Positions 38,701 to 60,513 of a stretch of DNA of 64,000 nucleotides are shown piece by piece. The position numbers and the translations under genes are program-made. This DNA comes from Balanoglossus misakiensis (lineage: Eukaryota > Hemichordata), in assembly GCA_040954595.2 (NCBI GenBank), contig CM082594.2, forward strand, positions 9,548,001 through 9,612,000, given 5' to 3'. The notes beneath the pieces are model-generated. The model worked only from the letters and a program-made list of their open reading frames with translations. It made no database searches and was not told the origin of the DNA. Each line of letters begins with the position of its first letter. Within the stretch, counting starts at the first letter, position 1.

Positions 38701-41527
38701 TTGATGGCATCACACAACCACTGCATAGAAACACACTTCTTATATCAGACATCTCACTCATCATAGGAAATGAAGAAAGAAAATACAAACTCGCACACAT
38801 CTCCCACACAGTATGTTTTTAATATTCTCTGATTAAAATCAGATGTGAGTCTCATTTGATTCCTCTCTGCCTTGACCTTTGTATTTGCATGGGTCAGTCC
38901 TTACCCCTCTTTTCAAGGACAGTGGAAATGAAGGTCGCAATGATGACCTCAGCTGATGGCTGTATTTAGCAGACACAAAACCTGTCTGTATCAAAAACCT
39001 GATCGGTATTGCGCATTTGCTGATCATGTCTGACTCATTCTCACACCAGGAACTAACTAGTGTGCACTACTATACTTACCATTTTTTCTCTCTAAATACT
39101 TTTCATACTGGTCGTGATTCAAAGCAGGGAAACAGAGTATAGGTCTGGGTTTGTAGCTTGGTGGTAATCTGAGATACGGATGTTTGCAGACTCTGTTTGT
39201 GTAGATTGTGAGTAGATAGGTGCAAGAGGAAGGTTCATCCACCCTGGTCAAAATGTCTGACTCTTCTTCGGAACACAAAAACTGAGATAGAAAAAAAGAA
39301 AAGAATTACTTTTGGGGATGGTATTTAAATATCCACAAGCTATAGAGGGCGCTGTTCACAATTTATTTAGTTGTGCAAACACACGCACAGACTTTTTTCT
39401 TTAAAATCCATGCTTCTACTCACCCGGACTTCTGTTTCACGCATTTTTCCAGTGAGATCACAAACAGATCCATTTTTGTAAAGCTGGCTGTGATATCGAT
39501 TTGCCTTGTGCTTTTTCATCTCCTGATGTGAATGGTTTTTCCAATCAAATTCTGAATCAAAATGACCCAAGGATATGATGTCACCAATGGCATTCCCATC
39601 TTCCATATGATATTGTTTTATATCCCTGCCGTAACAGAACTCATATGTCCACCACTGTTTTGTCTGTCAAATGAATAAAAGAAAAGAAAACAAGAATTCT
39701 GGTCATTGTTAGGTAAACAATAACAATGAAATGTTCATTTCTGTGTTCCACACAATTTAATATATTTATTCAGAACCTTCCAACACACCTATAACATAAC
39801 AGTGTTTGTACCTTTATAAGACATGGTAAATTTTCCAATGGTTTTAGTAATTCTGGAATTCCAATTTCTGCTGTTTCTTTATCTTCATCATGGTGTTTGT
39901 CGACTGCATCTTCTGGTAGCTGGCACTCGTACTCTTGTCCATGCTTTGACTTCATATACACCACATTTAGTTGCAAAGGCTGCAAAATTCAAAAAGTGAA
40001 AAGTTAAATGTTCTCTGTCCTTAAAAGCTAGAAATTTACTTCCACTCTATGATGCTACGCAGAATTAAAAGCAGCTAATTGTGATCTTTAATCAAGAAGT
40101 ATGTGTGTTTTTAGTTAGTGCTTGCCTTCAAATGTCCGTTTCTATTTCCTTTTTTCATCATTGTTTTGTTTGTTCAATGTTATTGCTCACTGCCATGCAA
40201 TGAATTGCCAATTTGGGATAGTAATTGCCCATTGATTGGCTGGTGATTGCACCAAGTCATTACATATGCAAATATGTTAGTGACAATACCACAATGTCAA
40301 GCATTTCATCAATGCTCTAGTTCTGTTGTACAATCTACATGTACCTGTCTTTCCAAACACACCAGTTGTATTAACAGTGGATGGTATTTATTTTTAGACA
40401 TTTTTCTATTTTCACAAGGTCTACCTTCAGACACTTTCTTTTTCAGCAGAACAAACAAAGTAACTAGTTATATTTGCATACAATTGATGTCTGCTGTGAT
40501 GTCATTTTACCCAGAAGTCCCCATTCAATTGTTTTGATCTCAAATGCTGAGCAAGATTAGCTACTCAAGTGATACTCTTTTGAAGGTTTAATAAAAGCAA
40601 TGCAAAGCATCCATGGAACTCCTTTTCTGATTAGACAACACAGAGTTTACAATGGATTGACACACAGTGTTACCTTATTACCACTACTGTTTCTGTAGCC
40701 TGTATAAGTTGTACACAAATGGGGTATGGCACTGATCAGAGGATTACCCCAGAGGTGACCCACTTGGAAAGATGAATTAACCAAGTTATCAGGTTTAAAT
40801 GACTGATTCTCAAATATGGTCTAGTTCACAGATGCCAGGGGAAGGGGTAAGGGTTAAGATCTTAGATGACCCAACTTCACAGGTCACATTCACACCTGGT
40901 TTGCACCTGTTCAGTGACAGCTCTCATCAAGAAAATGACCAATCTGAGGAAACTTTATGAGGTCACTGCAGGTCAGCCATTTTAACTGTTGTATGGCCCC
41001 ATTTGGCTATGATGCTTTTGGTGAAGCTGTACTTGCCCTAATATTGCGCGTATAGGGGTCACTTTTATCATGCACCTGCTCCATATGGCAGCTGCGATGG
41101 TCATTTCGCCAATGCTGAATGCTTGTAATGTAAATAGATGACGACATTGAGTTGGATATCAAACATGTTGATAAGCTCTAATGCTGTCGGTGGTGATGGC
41201 TGATATTTCTGTGTTTCTAACTAGATGATTATTGCCGATGGTGGCAAAACCATGGATCTTTATCGACATCACTGCATCCATCGCGATCAGAAATGTACAT
41301 CTGTGTGACCCTGGATGGTGTGGAGGAGATCTAAACAAGAGCCTGGGAGGTGATGAACTTGTACTCACCCGTCCTACAAGGACTGGCGTATCTGCAATGT
41401 CAATGCCGTATTTTACATCGTCTATTTCTTCTAAATCTAAGAATGAATTCAACTGAGCGCAAAAGAGCGCAAAGTTTAACGAAAAGACGGCCGTTAAAAG
41501 AGTCAGTTTCCTGACTGGAGTAACCAT
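35796..41527 (-). CDS. OS9: Protein OS-9, ER lectin for ER-associated degradation
   Basis: Twelve exons on the minus strand: 41527-41369, 39979-39812, 39663-39424, 39281-39080, 38458-38417, 38267-37770, 37591-37429, 37303-37063, 36907-36778, 36688-36362, 36152-36040, 35915-35796. All phases agree, giving 800 residues (human OS-9: 667). Residues 1-24 form a signal peptide (LLTAVFSLNFALFCA). The MRH lectin domain spans about 109-230. It keeps Trp113-Trp114, Gln126, Arg189, Glu205 and Tyr211, which match the human residues that bind trimmed mannose glycans. The middle is coiled coil and acidic, longer than in mammals (exon 38267-37770 alone is 166 codons). The C-terminal RVRVRVTK block and the last exon (RLEENYNLVW) match human OS-9. 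There is no HDEL/KDEL tail. By family knowledge it works in the ER lumen, passing misfolded glycoproteins to the SEL1L-HRD1 complex. The ATG at 41527 is chosen because the signal peptide follows directly, although the frame stays open upstream. Confidence 0.96.
38828..38846. repeat. Second copy of the 35027 hairpin arm
   Basis: TCTGATTAAAATCAGATGT is identical to 35031-35049. It lies in the OS9 intron between exons 4 and 5 and is itself nearly palindromic. Confidence 0.7.
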
Positions 41528-41678
41528 CTTCCTCCTCTTGTTTACTGACCTCAGATTGACCCGCGCAGGCGCATCAGACAAGTACACGCCATAAGGATTG
41601 ATTGGACGGGGAGCTGAGAGGGAGGAAATGGAGCGAAGCGGGGCTCCCAGATATTCTTCGCTAATGAAATCTAAATAT

Positions 41679-41843
41679 TTAAACAGTTTCTTTTGATAAT
41701 GTATCACTTTGCTCAACAACAATAAATTTATTGCCAGGTAGATTTTGGTGAATTAAGTGCAACTCGTCATCAATCCAAATCCATCTGTTTTCTTCTATCA
41801 ATATCATCACTTTGTAACAAACTTTGTTTGATGTGGCGTCCAT
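41679..41843 (-). CDS. Small upstream ORF, 54 codons, 5' of OS9
   Basis: An ATG-to-TAA frame on the same strand as OS9, ending about 150 bp before its start codon. The peptide begins MDATSNKVCYKVMILIEENR and contains WIWIDDELHL. I do not recognise it. It could be a regulatory uORF in the OS9 leader, a microprotein or chance. The transcription start of OS9 is unknown, so it may not be transcribed. Confidence 0.2.
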   Translation of the reverse strand: MDATSNKVCYKVMILIEENRWIWIDDELHLIHQNLPGNKFIVVEQSDTLSKETV

Positions 41844-42088
41844 GGTTTGTATGTAATCAGAAAAAAATGCATTTATATGTGAAAGTTTGGGACGGAAATT
41901 GCCCCTTTTGCGTAGTCTTGCTCCGGAAATGAGACTGCACGTATGACCCCATCGAAACAAGGCCTGAAAATGCAAGTTTTGTATTTTGTCGGCATAAATT
42001 AACATAAATTACAGGTTGACCTGGTGCTGTGAACTGTGGTGCTGTGCAGTGGAAGTTGACTAATATGTGTGTGTAGGCAGACGTTGGA

Positions 42089-42166
42089 ATGTCTGCGAGA
42101 ATGTTTGTATTACCGAACCCTATTTTTACATTGGAATTTCGCTTTAACGTTGATTCAACGAGTATG
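42089..42166 (+). CDS. Candidate first coding exon, head-to-head with OS9
   Basis: ATG at 42089 opens 26 codons (MSARMFVLPNPIFTLEFRFN, then VDSTSM) and runs into a perfect GTAAGT donor at 42167, phase 0. It lies about 560 bp from the OS9 start on the opposite strand, as in a bidirectional promoter. I do not recognise the peptide. It could be an alternative 5' exon of the downstream TANC gene or belong to another gene whose later exons I could not find. It could also be chance. Confidence 0.3.
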
Positions 42167-45100
42167 GTAAGTTAATTATGCGCTGTGCTTTGTTTCTGTC
42201 GAGCTTTCAACGTGAATGTACGCTGAGAAAAACGAGACGATTGCAACAGTGTACACATTTGGGTCGGTTCGAACCAAATGTCGATATGCACGATTTCAAA
42301 ACAATGCAATGATCTCGTTCGTCTCGGTGTTGATATCTTTATCTGATTATCATCCTCATGTCGTTCGTCAGTAGACAAACTTTAACGATACGAGGGTGGG
42401 CGTCATTATCGCTCCAATTCTGCCATGATTCTGTGAGCTGGCCATAGACACTCAATGTACAGTATGTAAGATGGCACCTCCGTTCATCAAAGAATGTTGT
42501 CGTGTGTGGTTGTATGACATGGCCGTTCTACTGTTATAAAGCTGTTTACTGGACCTAGCTTTATCCCCTGTCTCTGGAGATTTGTAATTTTGTTTTGAAA
42601 GTTATCGTTTTGCGAACCGGAAGTTGAATTAACAACTGGGCGTTTTGAGCCTTGGGAACATCCTAATACATACACATAACACAAGGCGTTCAGTCCAATA
42701 ATTTGTAATGAATTCAAAACAATCTGGTGGTGACAGCTAAATATAAAAGATCTCGTGCTGCATAGTTTCACAGCTATCTATTTTGCTTTGTGAAACTATG
42801 GAGCTGAGATTAAATGAACCATTACATTTTGAGGGAGTTGGCGTCACCTATTTTCAAGGGTACTCACTCTGTGAAAGGATGAAACAGGACAACAATGCAC
42901 TGGAATAATATGTCAACACAAGTTCTGAAGGACTGCATCTTTTGTCCAAACAAATATAGGCTAAGCAGACATTTCCGGTAGTTTTAATGTAAACATTTAG
43001 TTCTGTGGGTACGTTTGAAACTGTAGGACCGAAAGAGCTACCAACTACAAGTGTGAAACTGATGACTTATAATCACCAATATCATACAGATGCATGCATG
43101 CAAATAAACATCCACGAAGTTCATATAAAGTGAATCAACAAAAAGATACTCTGTCTCTTTGTTGAAAAATCCCACTTATATGTGCCGTGGTTGTGAAAGG
43201 GACTATTTTTCGCCTCCGAACATCTGTGGCTAATCCATGGAATACAATGGATACACAACTGCATGCAGGATTACCCATAATTCTCGTGAGTTTCAAATTC
43301 CATGGGTCTTGAAGTGGAGCATACCTCTGAAGCCCCTGCAGAGTGCCTGGTCAATGATCTTTTAGAGGGAAAAGTACCTGATAACGTACATGTAGTCACT
43401 GACAATCAACCTTTCCCCCCGTAATTGTTAGTTCAGAGGCAGAATTAATTGAAGTGAACGTTTTGTGAGAGAGAGAAAAAGCACACACAAAAAACAGTGC
43501 TACTTGGACTTTATTGGTCTACTATGCTTTGTCATTTTATTCAATTATAATTGAACTAATATAATTATATTGGCATGGGCATACCAGCAGACATGTCAGC
43601 TATTGTCCACAATACAACAGAACTTGTGACATGATAATTTATTTACTACTTTCTACATTGCTCCACTTTTGCCTCATCAATGTACAGGTAGTCTGCCAAA
43701 GATAGTAAACAAATGCACTTTGTGCTCCATTGGCCTTTTGAACAGTTTTATGGATAACAAGTATATATTTCAGCACGAATATAATTGTGTAGTGGCGTTT
43801 TCTTGCTTGTCAGTTATTGTTCCCATTTCTCATATGTATGTGTGTCAAGAGTATCTAGTCTGGTTGCTTTGGTTAATATTTTGTACACTGGTTCAGAGAT
43901 ATTCAAATTATGATGAAACCTAAGATTATGTATAGTGGTTTGGGAAATATTTTAAAGTCACTTGTGCGATTTATTTCTGCTGATGTTGATTGAAGCCGGA
44001 AGATTGAGTTTCCTTCATATTTATTTGCTTTAGTCATTGCCATACCATAGACCTGGCTGCTTGGTTGGATGGTTGGAACACATGTGTAACACAGCTGTTT
44101 CTATCAGGCCATGCATGAATCATGGGGTGGTGTCTCCATAGATTAGCCTTATTTTCAAGAACAACAAACTCGGCAGACAGGAAAAGCATTTTATTCACAT
44201 ATATGTATACTGGTTAATATTGGCAGCTGATGCTGAAAATTATTATCTCATAAAGAGTGTTCAACTTTGGACAGATGTTTTCAGCATGTGGTATCTTGCA
44301 GTGGACACATCTAACAATTCTCCAAAAGGATCTGACATAATTAGAAAATATCTGTGGAATGGCTTTAATTGTTTAACTAATGAAGAACATTTTTCATATG
44401 TCCTCTATTAAATGTATTATTTTCTCTCTGGAGCTTAACTTGCACTCTTAGGGGGTCCTAAAAGTCGTGAGAGGAGGATCATGGGAAATGACACTTCTTG
44501 TGGAATCATGATGAAGGAGCCGTTGTTTCTACTAAAGGTCACAGGGTCGGCAAGAGTCATTACCATGATTCAAATACAAGACTCTTCAAGACGGGTTATT
44601 CATCAGCTTCATCCTGAAGTAAATCGATAAAATCAACAGACGTTCGGAAAAAAAGGATTAGCATGTGAACACATATAACTATTTTTAAGGAAGATCTTAA
44701 AAAAAAACTATAATACCTTAGAATTGAGAATTGTGACTTTAATTTATGGCGCCCCTAAAGCCAGCTATTTCAGTACTGTTTAAGAGAATAACTGAAAATT
44801 ACATTTCTTAGCTTAATGACCCTGCAGACAGTTTTGACTCACTTTCTGAATCCAAGCAAAGTTAGAGAGCTTTACTGTTTGGAGAATTTAAAGAAGTCAT
44901 GTATGTAAACACTATTACTGTACATAAAGTGGAGGCAGACTCAAACTCTTGTTAAATTGATCACTTACATGACCTGCTGACGACCTGCATCCAGCTACAT
45001 TTGTAGTATGACATCATCGAAAACAGCAGGTGGCAACACAAGTTCTTTTGAATCTTCGCATCTCTGTGATCGGAGATAATTGCAATGAGGAGTGCACCGG

Positions 45101-45650
45101 CAGAACTGCAGTGAAAACTGACACAGAGTTGAAAAAATCAGGATTGCTGAATCACATCGATGAGAAAAACTGGATGCAGGTCACACAGGGGTCGCGGAAT
45201 CGGCCAATTGGAAGGTGGCTAAGAATCTAGCCGGCCACAAATCATGAATGGTATAATTAGGGGAGTTTATCTCTCTAGGTGACTCACGTATTGAGTTGAG
45301 ATCAGTCCAGTGAGAGCTAGTTCCAATCTAATACAACTTTCACGTTCAGGCCGTAAAACATCATGCTATGCATTCACAAATGTATGCAACTAGGAAAAAA
45401 AGTGCAGACTTGAATGAATTTGCATGTGGCCGTAAAGATTGTTTTTTTGTGGTGACTGTGCTGTCAATATGCCAGTCATGGGTAGCCAATCTGGCAGTGT
45501 ACCGGTACAGATGTTCTGTTGTGTGTCATTAGTGTAGGATGGAAGCCTCTATTCAAATGTCTTTCTCCACGGAAGTTTCTGAATCTTTTGAAACGGATAC
45601 ATTTAATTGAAGCAGTCGTTGGGTGTGATGTCTTGATGTCGGTTTTAAAA
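42167..45650. other. No supported gene; region upstream of TANC
   Basis: Short open frames only, none with a motif. Non-coding 5' exons of the TANC gene may lie here. Confidence 0.45.
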
Positions 45651-55705
<10,055 letters not shown>

Positions 55706-55724
<19 letters not shown>

Positions 55725-55807
55725 TGGTCTTATTGGACCAGGTGCTACTGCCCTCTAGTGGTGTCATTGGCATAGGTGCTACTGCCCTATAGTGGTGTCG
55801 TTTTTGG
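55706..55807 (+). repeat. Three-copy 34-bp tandem repeat over the TANC stop codon
   Basis: AGGTGCTACTGCCCTCTAGT begins units at 55706 and 55740. The unit at 55774 has CCCTATAG instead of CCCTCTAG. The TANC stop codon TAG (55722-55724) is part of the first unit. Confidence 0.9.
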
Positions 55808-55925
55808 TGAACTCTGAAACTCAAAATTTGAGTTCAAAACAAAAAAGACCACTGTTTTTCATATCACCTAATTATCACTTTTCTGCCAAAATCAATGCAA
55901 ATTGGCTGAACAGGCAGAAATGTAT

Positions 55926-55931
55926 AATAAA
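55926..55931 (+). promoter_or_regulatory. Candidate poly(A) signal for TANC
   Basis: AATAAA about 200 bp past the stop codon, followed by T/G-rich sequence. Confidence 0.55.
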
Positions 55932-57557
55932 TTTCTCTGTAAATGTTTTTGTATGGTAGCAATTAAAACCAGTTCCCGTATCACTTACTGGTATGTCAAA
56001 GCCAGTGGTTAGTGGTGTCTGCAAGAAGCCTCATTATTACAGTTGTTACCTGTAGTCCATATTGGATAAAGTTCAGCTCAGAGGCTTGACAGCTGGGTCC
56101 CATCCATCCATCCATTTTGTCACTTTGTTTAGAGATACCTAGAGAATTTCTGTCAATACTGATCCAAGGACCAACTTCGTGATTTGCACATGTCATGTTG
56201 GCAATTATAAATCGGCATTGTATTCTGTGTATTTTGTCAGTCAGTGATTACTTGGACATGCTTTTATAGCCAGAAACGCACCAGGCAAAACGAAAATGTC
56301 TATACCCTGCTGCATGTGATGGCATTTTGTTCTGTTGTGGGGAAAATAACCCAACTATCATGTCAATTCCAAATTAATATACCAGTGGGGACTGTGTCAT
56401 TTACAATGCCTTTTATCGTGACTGTTTTTAATGAAAGCAGACTGAATGCTAATCTGTGTGTACTTGCAAGTACTAAGAGTGAAATTCAACACAGTTACCG
56501 TCTGAGTGAGAACAGGCCATATTTTTATGAGACTTTGCATTCTAATATATTTGTTGGTATGAAATCCCTATTTGATAGAAAATTTTATACATCAGCCAAC
56601 CATATTTAATGAAGTTTTATACCAACTTGCCACTTTCAGTAATTTTTTTCAAGCCAACAAATTCATTTTTCTTACAGCAAAATACTGAAATTTGATAAGT
56701 ACTAACTACTAATGCAGGGTCCTGTTTGAATCGTTTAATATTTCATTATATTTAATTATCAAGTACTGTATTTCTTGCCAAAAGTATTGTATAATTTCTT
56801 GCCAGTTTGGCTTCACTCTGCCACCCCATTAACCTCAGTAGAGACCACCTCTTCTGTGTGACTCGTTACCCCTAAAAAATTTCTACTGTGTGAACATTTT
56901 TAGCCACATCCTCTGTCTGTTGTTCAATGTACCGTAATAGTAGTTGAATTTGTGAATATGAGTATCTATGTACAAGAGATTGGAATATTGTAATCATCAA
57001 TTTAAATATTAAAATGAATATTTCGAATTGATAGGATAGCCAAATGAATTTGACTTCAATGGTAAAACATTTTGTAAATTTGATTATGTAGCTATTAGCT
57101 GGAGAATTTTTTGCACATAAAAGACCTGTGATCAATTTGTAGCAAAAAATTCACCACAGATGAATCAAACTGCATGGTTTTTCCCATGCTATTTAATAGT
57201 AATACCACAGAATGCATTATAATGCTAGGATTGTAGTAACTGCCTGTTGGTGTAGAACTCATGCCAGCTTTATATTAAAAATGCAGATCTTTGGGATTTT
57301 CATATATTCTCTAAGTTATGAATATGAGTACATTCTCTAGCTCTAAGCTGTGTAAATTCAACTAGAAATTTGCTTTACTTATTTGCACAGAGCTCTGCGA
57401 TACTAGAATGTTGTCTATGTGTGAAGAAGTACTATTTTAGTGATGTCAACTCAATAGGGTAGAGTTTATGTTTTTAAGTTAAGTTTGTATGTGCCTGCAT
57501 AGGTAAATAAAATAATAAGACTGAAAAGAACACACGCACCTCCAGTATCATTTAATA
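55932..57557. other. Intergenic sequence between convergent genes
   Basis: AT-rich, no supported exon. A second AATAAA on the plus strand at 57507 could be a distal TANC poly(A) site. Confidence 0.5.
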
Positions 57558-57563
57558 TTTATT
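57558..57563 (-). promoter_or_regulatory. Candidate poly(A) signal for thioesterase-like gene A
   Basis: AATAAA on the minus strand, 30 bp past the stop codon of the 57593-58555 gene. Confidence 0.55.
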
Positions 57564-57592
57564 GAGAATCAGCACAACATATTTGTAGTAAC

Positions 57593-58555
57593 TTATAACT
57601 TAGCCTGGCTTACTTGAAAGTCAACAATAGCATGACATAATTCAATGGTGTCTTTCTGTACTACGAAGTACAAGATGTTGGGTTTGACTTGATCTTCCCA
57701 AGACATGACTGTTAATTGATCACCAATAAATGCCCGGCCGAAGAAGAACATTGATATCGTGTTGACAGGGTAGAATGCAACGTCTCTGTCGAAAAGAGAG
57801 TATTCTTGATGTTCGGCCCCAAGGGCAGCGTTATCGAGGCAGTATTTGATGAAATTCGTCTGGTCAATTTGATCACCAACACCAGCGTCGCTAGGCGGGG
57901 CCAGAAGTGTATAGGTGTACTGCACTTCTGGTGGTCTGTTTGTGAGTGGAGACATGAATCTGGACTGTTCTTTCATCAGATAGGGTTGAATTTTCTTGAC
58001 ATCACTGGGTGGAATCTCGACTGGTTCACCAGTGTCGCTGTCCAAATCAACAGTCAGGCTTGCACATTCACAAACCAATTCTCCGTTCTCGGGGAGTCTG
58101 ATGACGTCAAGGTAGCTGGTCGATGATGGGCCGATGTCGAAGATAGTTGTTGTCGATTTAAGATGAGATTGCCATTGGAGCGAAGTCCGCAAGGCAGGGT
58201 AGACCTTCATCTCCATTGCTCTGATGAATGCTAATCGCTTGTTGTCTTGGTACCTTGTGATGTAGCCAGGGTAGTCAATGAAACCCAACGTCCTATATCG
58301 AATAATGTCGATCATGGACATCAACTTATGCAGACTTAATGTACCTATACAGACGAAAAACATTCACTTTTTAATTATCCTGAAAAAAAATCACTTGGGC
58401 TACAGCTGTAATATAGGATATACATATACATGTAGGTCAAAGATGACGAGCGAATTCCGTTCCCAGAACTCACCTGTTCTCTCAAAAAAATCAGCAGCAT
58501 ACTCCTTGAACAGGACACTTATTTCTCGACCATCAGCAGATAGGACTGTTTCCAT
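57593..58555 (-). CDS. Hot-dog thioesterase-like protein, paralog A (His lost)
   Basis: Two exons, 58555-58474 and 58344-57593, join at a phase-1 intron to give 277 residues. The first exon encodes METVLSADGREISVLFKEYA with a Kozak-like CACCATGG. The second half carries DQIDQTNFIKYCLDNAALGA, the equivalent of the HxNxxNY stretch of hot-dog acyl thioesterases, and ends with a strand pattern (GDQLTVMSWED) typical of the 4HBT fold. An earlier block (residues about 70-130) resembles a first hot-dog unit, so a double hot-dog fold is likely. At residue 186 the histidine kept by the two neighbouring paralogs is Gln, and the following Asn is Asp (188), so catalysis may be changed or absent. No signal peptide or organelle-targeting sequence is evident. 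The fold call is from motif memory and the substrate is unknown. Confidence 0.82.
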
Positions 58556-59341
58556 GGTGACGGACTACTATAAAATAAACCAGTGTAAATGAATTTATTT
58601 TAATTGGTTAATATACGACAAAAGTATTCAGAATTCATGGTAATTGTGACATTCTCGCAAGCCAGTGCTTTAATATTGCCGCTCCACGAATCAACGCAAA
58701 AATAACCCAGTGTCACTGAAACAGTTGCCGTAAAAAGGTATGTGGTTTACGACGATGGAACACCGTATTACGCACGCCTGTCTTGGCTTGAAACGAAATC
58801 CTGCAAACAGTTCACAACCATACCTTTTCGTTTGCGATCGTCTTTCAACAATAACACACGAGATATTTACGTCGTAGGTTGTAGGGCCCAGTCGTCGTCC
58901 ACAGCACTTCAGGTTCTTGAGTCCTGTACTAGTGTTGCCGAAAGTTTGTTGACTTCTTCACTATATAGTCCAGTCAAACGGACAATCTGTAGCGTCCACT
59001 GATATGCAGAATAATCCTAGTACGTTTAACCTTTGACAACTTACCTTTGACCAATCTAGGTTACGAAACGGCCCAGATTTGTACTTTTGGGCGAGTTAAA
59101 TAAGGCGTCTCAGGGTTCAGCCATGGATGTATCATATGATTCAACATCGTTAACAAGTATTTACTTCAAGATACCAGTTACTCTGTAACGTGTTTTTAAT
59201 GGGGTGTTAAAGGCGAACCATGCATTGAATGATCAATTGGCACAAATATAATATAGTAGTTTTGCAGATTTGAACAAAACATAACTATAATCAACAAGTG
59301 TGACAATTTCCTTTCTGTAGTTTGACCAATAACACGTACAC

Positions 59342-59347
59342 TTTATT
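59342..59347 (-). promoter_or_regulatory. Candidate poly(A) signal for thioesterase-like gene B
   Basis: AATAAA on the minus strand about 95 bp past the stop codon of the 59442-60513 gene. Confidence 0.5.
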
Positions 59348-59441
59348 CATTATTCCTTGATCACATAATTAGCCCATCTAAACGTTATTACCTGGGACTG
59401 AAAATAATAGATGCATTCACACATGATTCATGTTTTTCACC

Positions 59442-60513
59442 TCATGCGTTTTTATCATTAAATATAACAACACAGTGAGAAATATCTTCTTCTCTTTTTT
59501 TGATCGCAAAGTGTAGCTCCCAGGGTCTGTTTTCGCCCTCCCATGATATTACTTGCAATTCTTCTCCAGCCCTTACTTCACCAATATAGAGTTGTGAGAA
59601 TGACCGGACTTGATAAAAACCAATGTCACCCTTAATTAGAGAGTATGCATGGTCCCGGGCCCCAAGAGCTGCACAATCCATGCAGTATTTTAAATAATTG
59701 GCCTGATTGATATGAATATTGGTATCTGTATCGCTATGTGGTGCCATAAGGGAATACATATAAGCAACATTTCTGGGTCGATCTTCAAACAGGTTCATAA
59801 ACTTCGGTCGTTCGCCAGTTTCAAGTGATTTTAATTTCTGCAGAATATCATCAGGTAATCGGGTCGGTCTTCTCGTCTTTATGTCCACATCGACAGACAG
59901 CAGAGCACATTCGAAGAGCAAGTCTTCAGATTCTTGAAGTCTGACAGAGTTTAGAAAACATTTTGATGTTTTACCAACGTATCCCACGCGGAATGTCGAC
60001 ATAAGATTTGAGTCCGTCTTCATTTTTGAATACACGGCGGGAAATACTCTCATCTCAACAGCTTTGACGAATGAAACCGTCTCATTGCGTTTTTGATCGT
60101 AGTTTTCACAAAACGCCAGATGTCCTAAACCATTTGCTGCTCGATAGATTGCGACATTAGTGAGAAAAACCATTTCCGGAAATCGCAGATGACCTGAAAA
60201 GCGGGGAAAATGTCACGAAATAACTAAAAATCAATAATTGTGGTTTTGTCACACTTTCCAGAAAAAAACTTTACAGTCATTACAGCAATAACCGATGGTA
60301 TTGCTTCATGAACCAATCCTCCAATACAAGGGTAATAGGCATGTTATATAGGCCTATTAACAATTACACATCTCAAGGGAGGGGTTGCCCATTTGGTGGA
60401 CCATCAGTTCCTAGACTTCGACATTGGTTACCTTGTCTGTCGAAAAGAGCAGCAGCACGTTCTGTAAATAGTGTTTGAACCTCTTTTCCATCTTCTGACA
60501 CAGTGGTTTTCAT
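59442..60513 (-). CDS. Hot-dog thioesterase-like protein, paralog B
   Basis: Exons 60513-60432 and 60193-59442, again 82 nt + 752 nt with a phase-1 intron, giving 277 residues, the same length as paralog A. The start is MKTTVSEDGKEVQTLFTERA. The core block NIHINQANYLKYCMDCAALG (His188) keeps the histidine and asparagines expected of a hot-dog acyl thioesterase, followed by GEELQVISWEGENRPW. Identity to A and C is obvious in the first exon, in the VFPA (YPA in the paralogs) block and in the C-terminal half. It lies head to tail with A (886 bp between them) and head to head with C (822 bp between start codons), so B and C may share a promoter region. The substrate is not known; release of a free fatty acid from an acyl thioester is a family-level inference. 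Confidence 0.85.

Noticed and set aside
41159-41722. A single 187-codon frame including the OS9 N-terminus
   Set aside because: It reads upstream of the signal-peptide ATG and through the exon 1 donor into intron; only 41369-41527 is coding.
58742-59002. An 86-codon plus-strand frame between paralogs A and B
   Set aside because: It starts with GTG, has no motif and lies in the probable promoter of paralog A.
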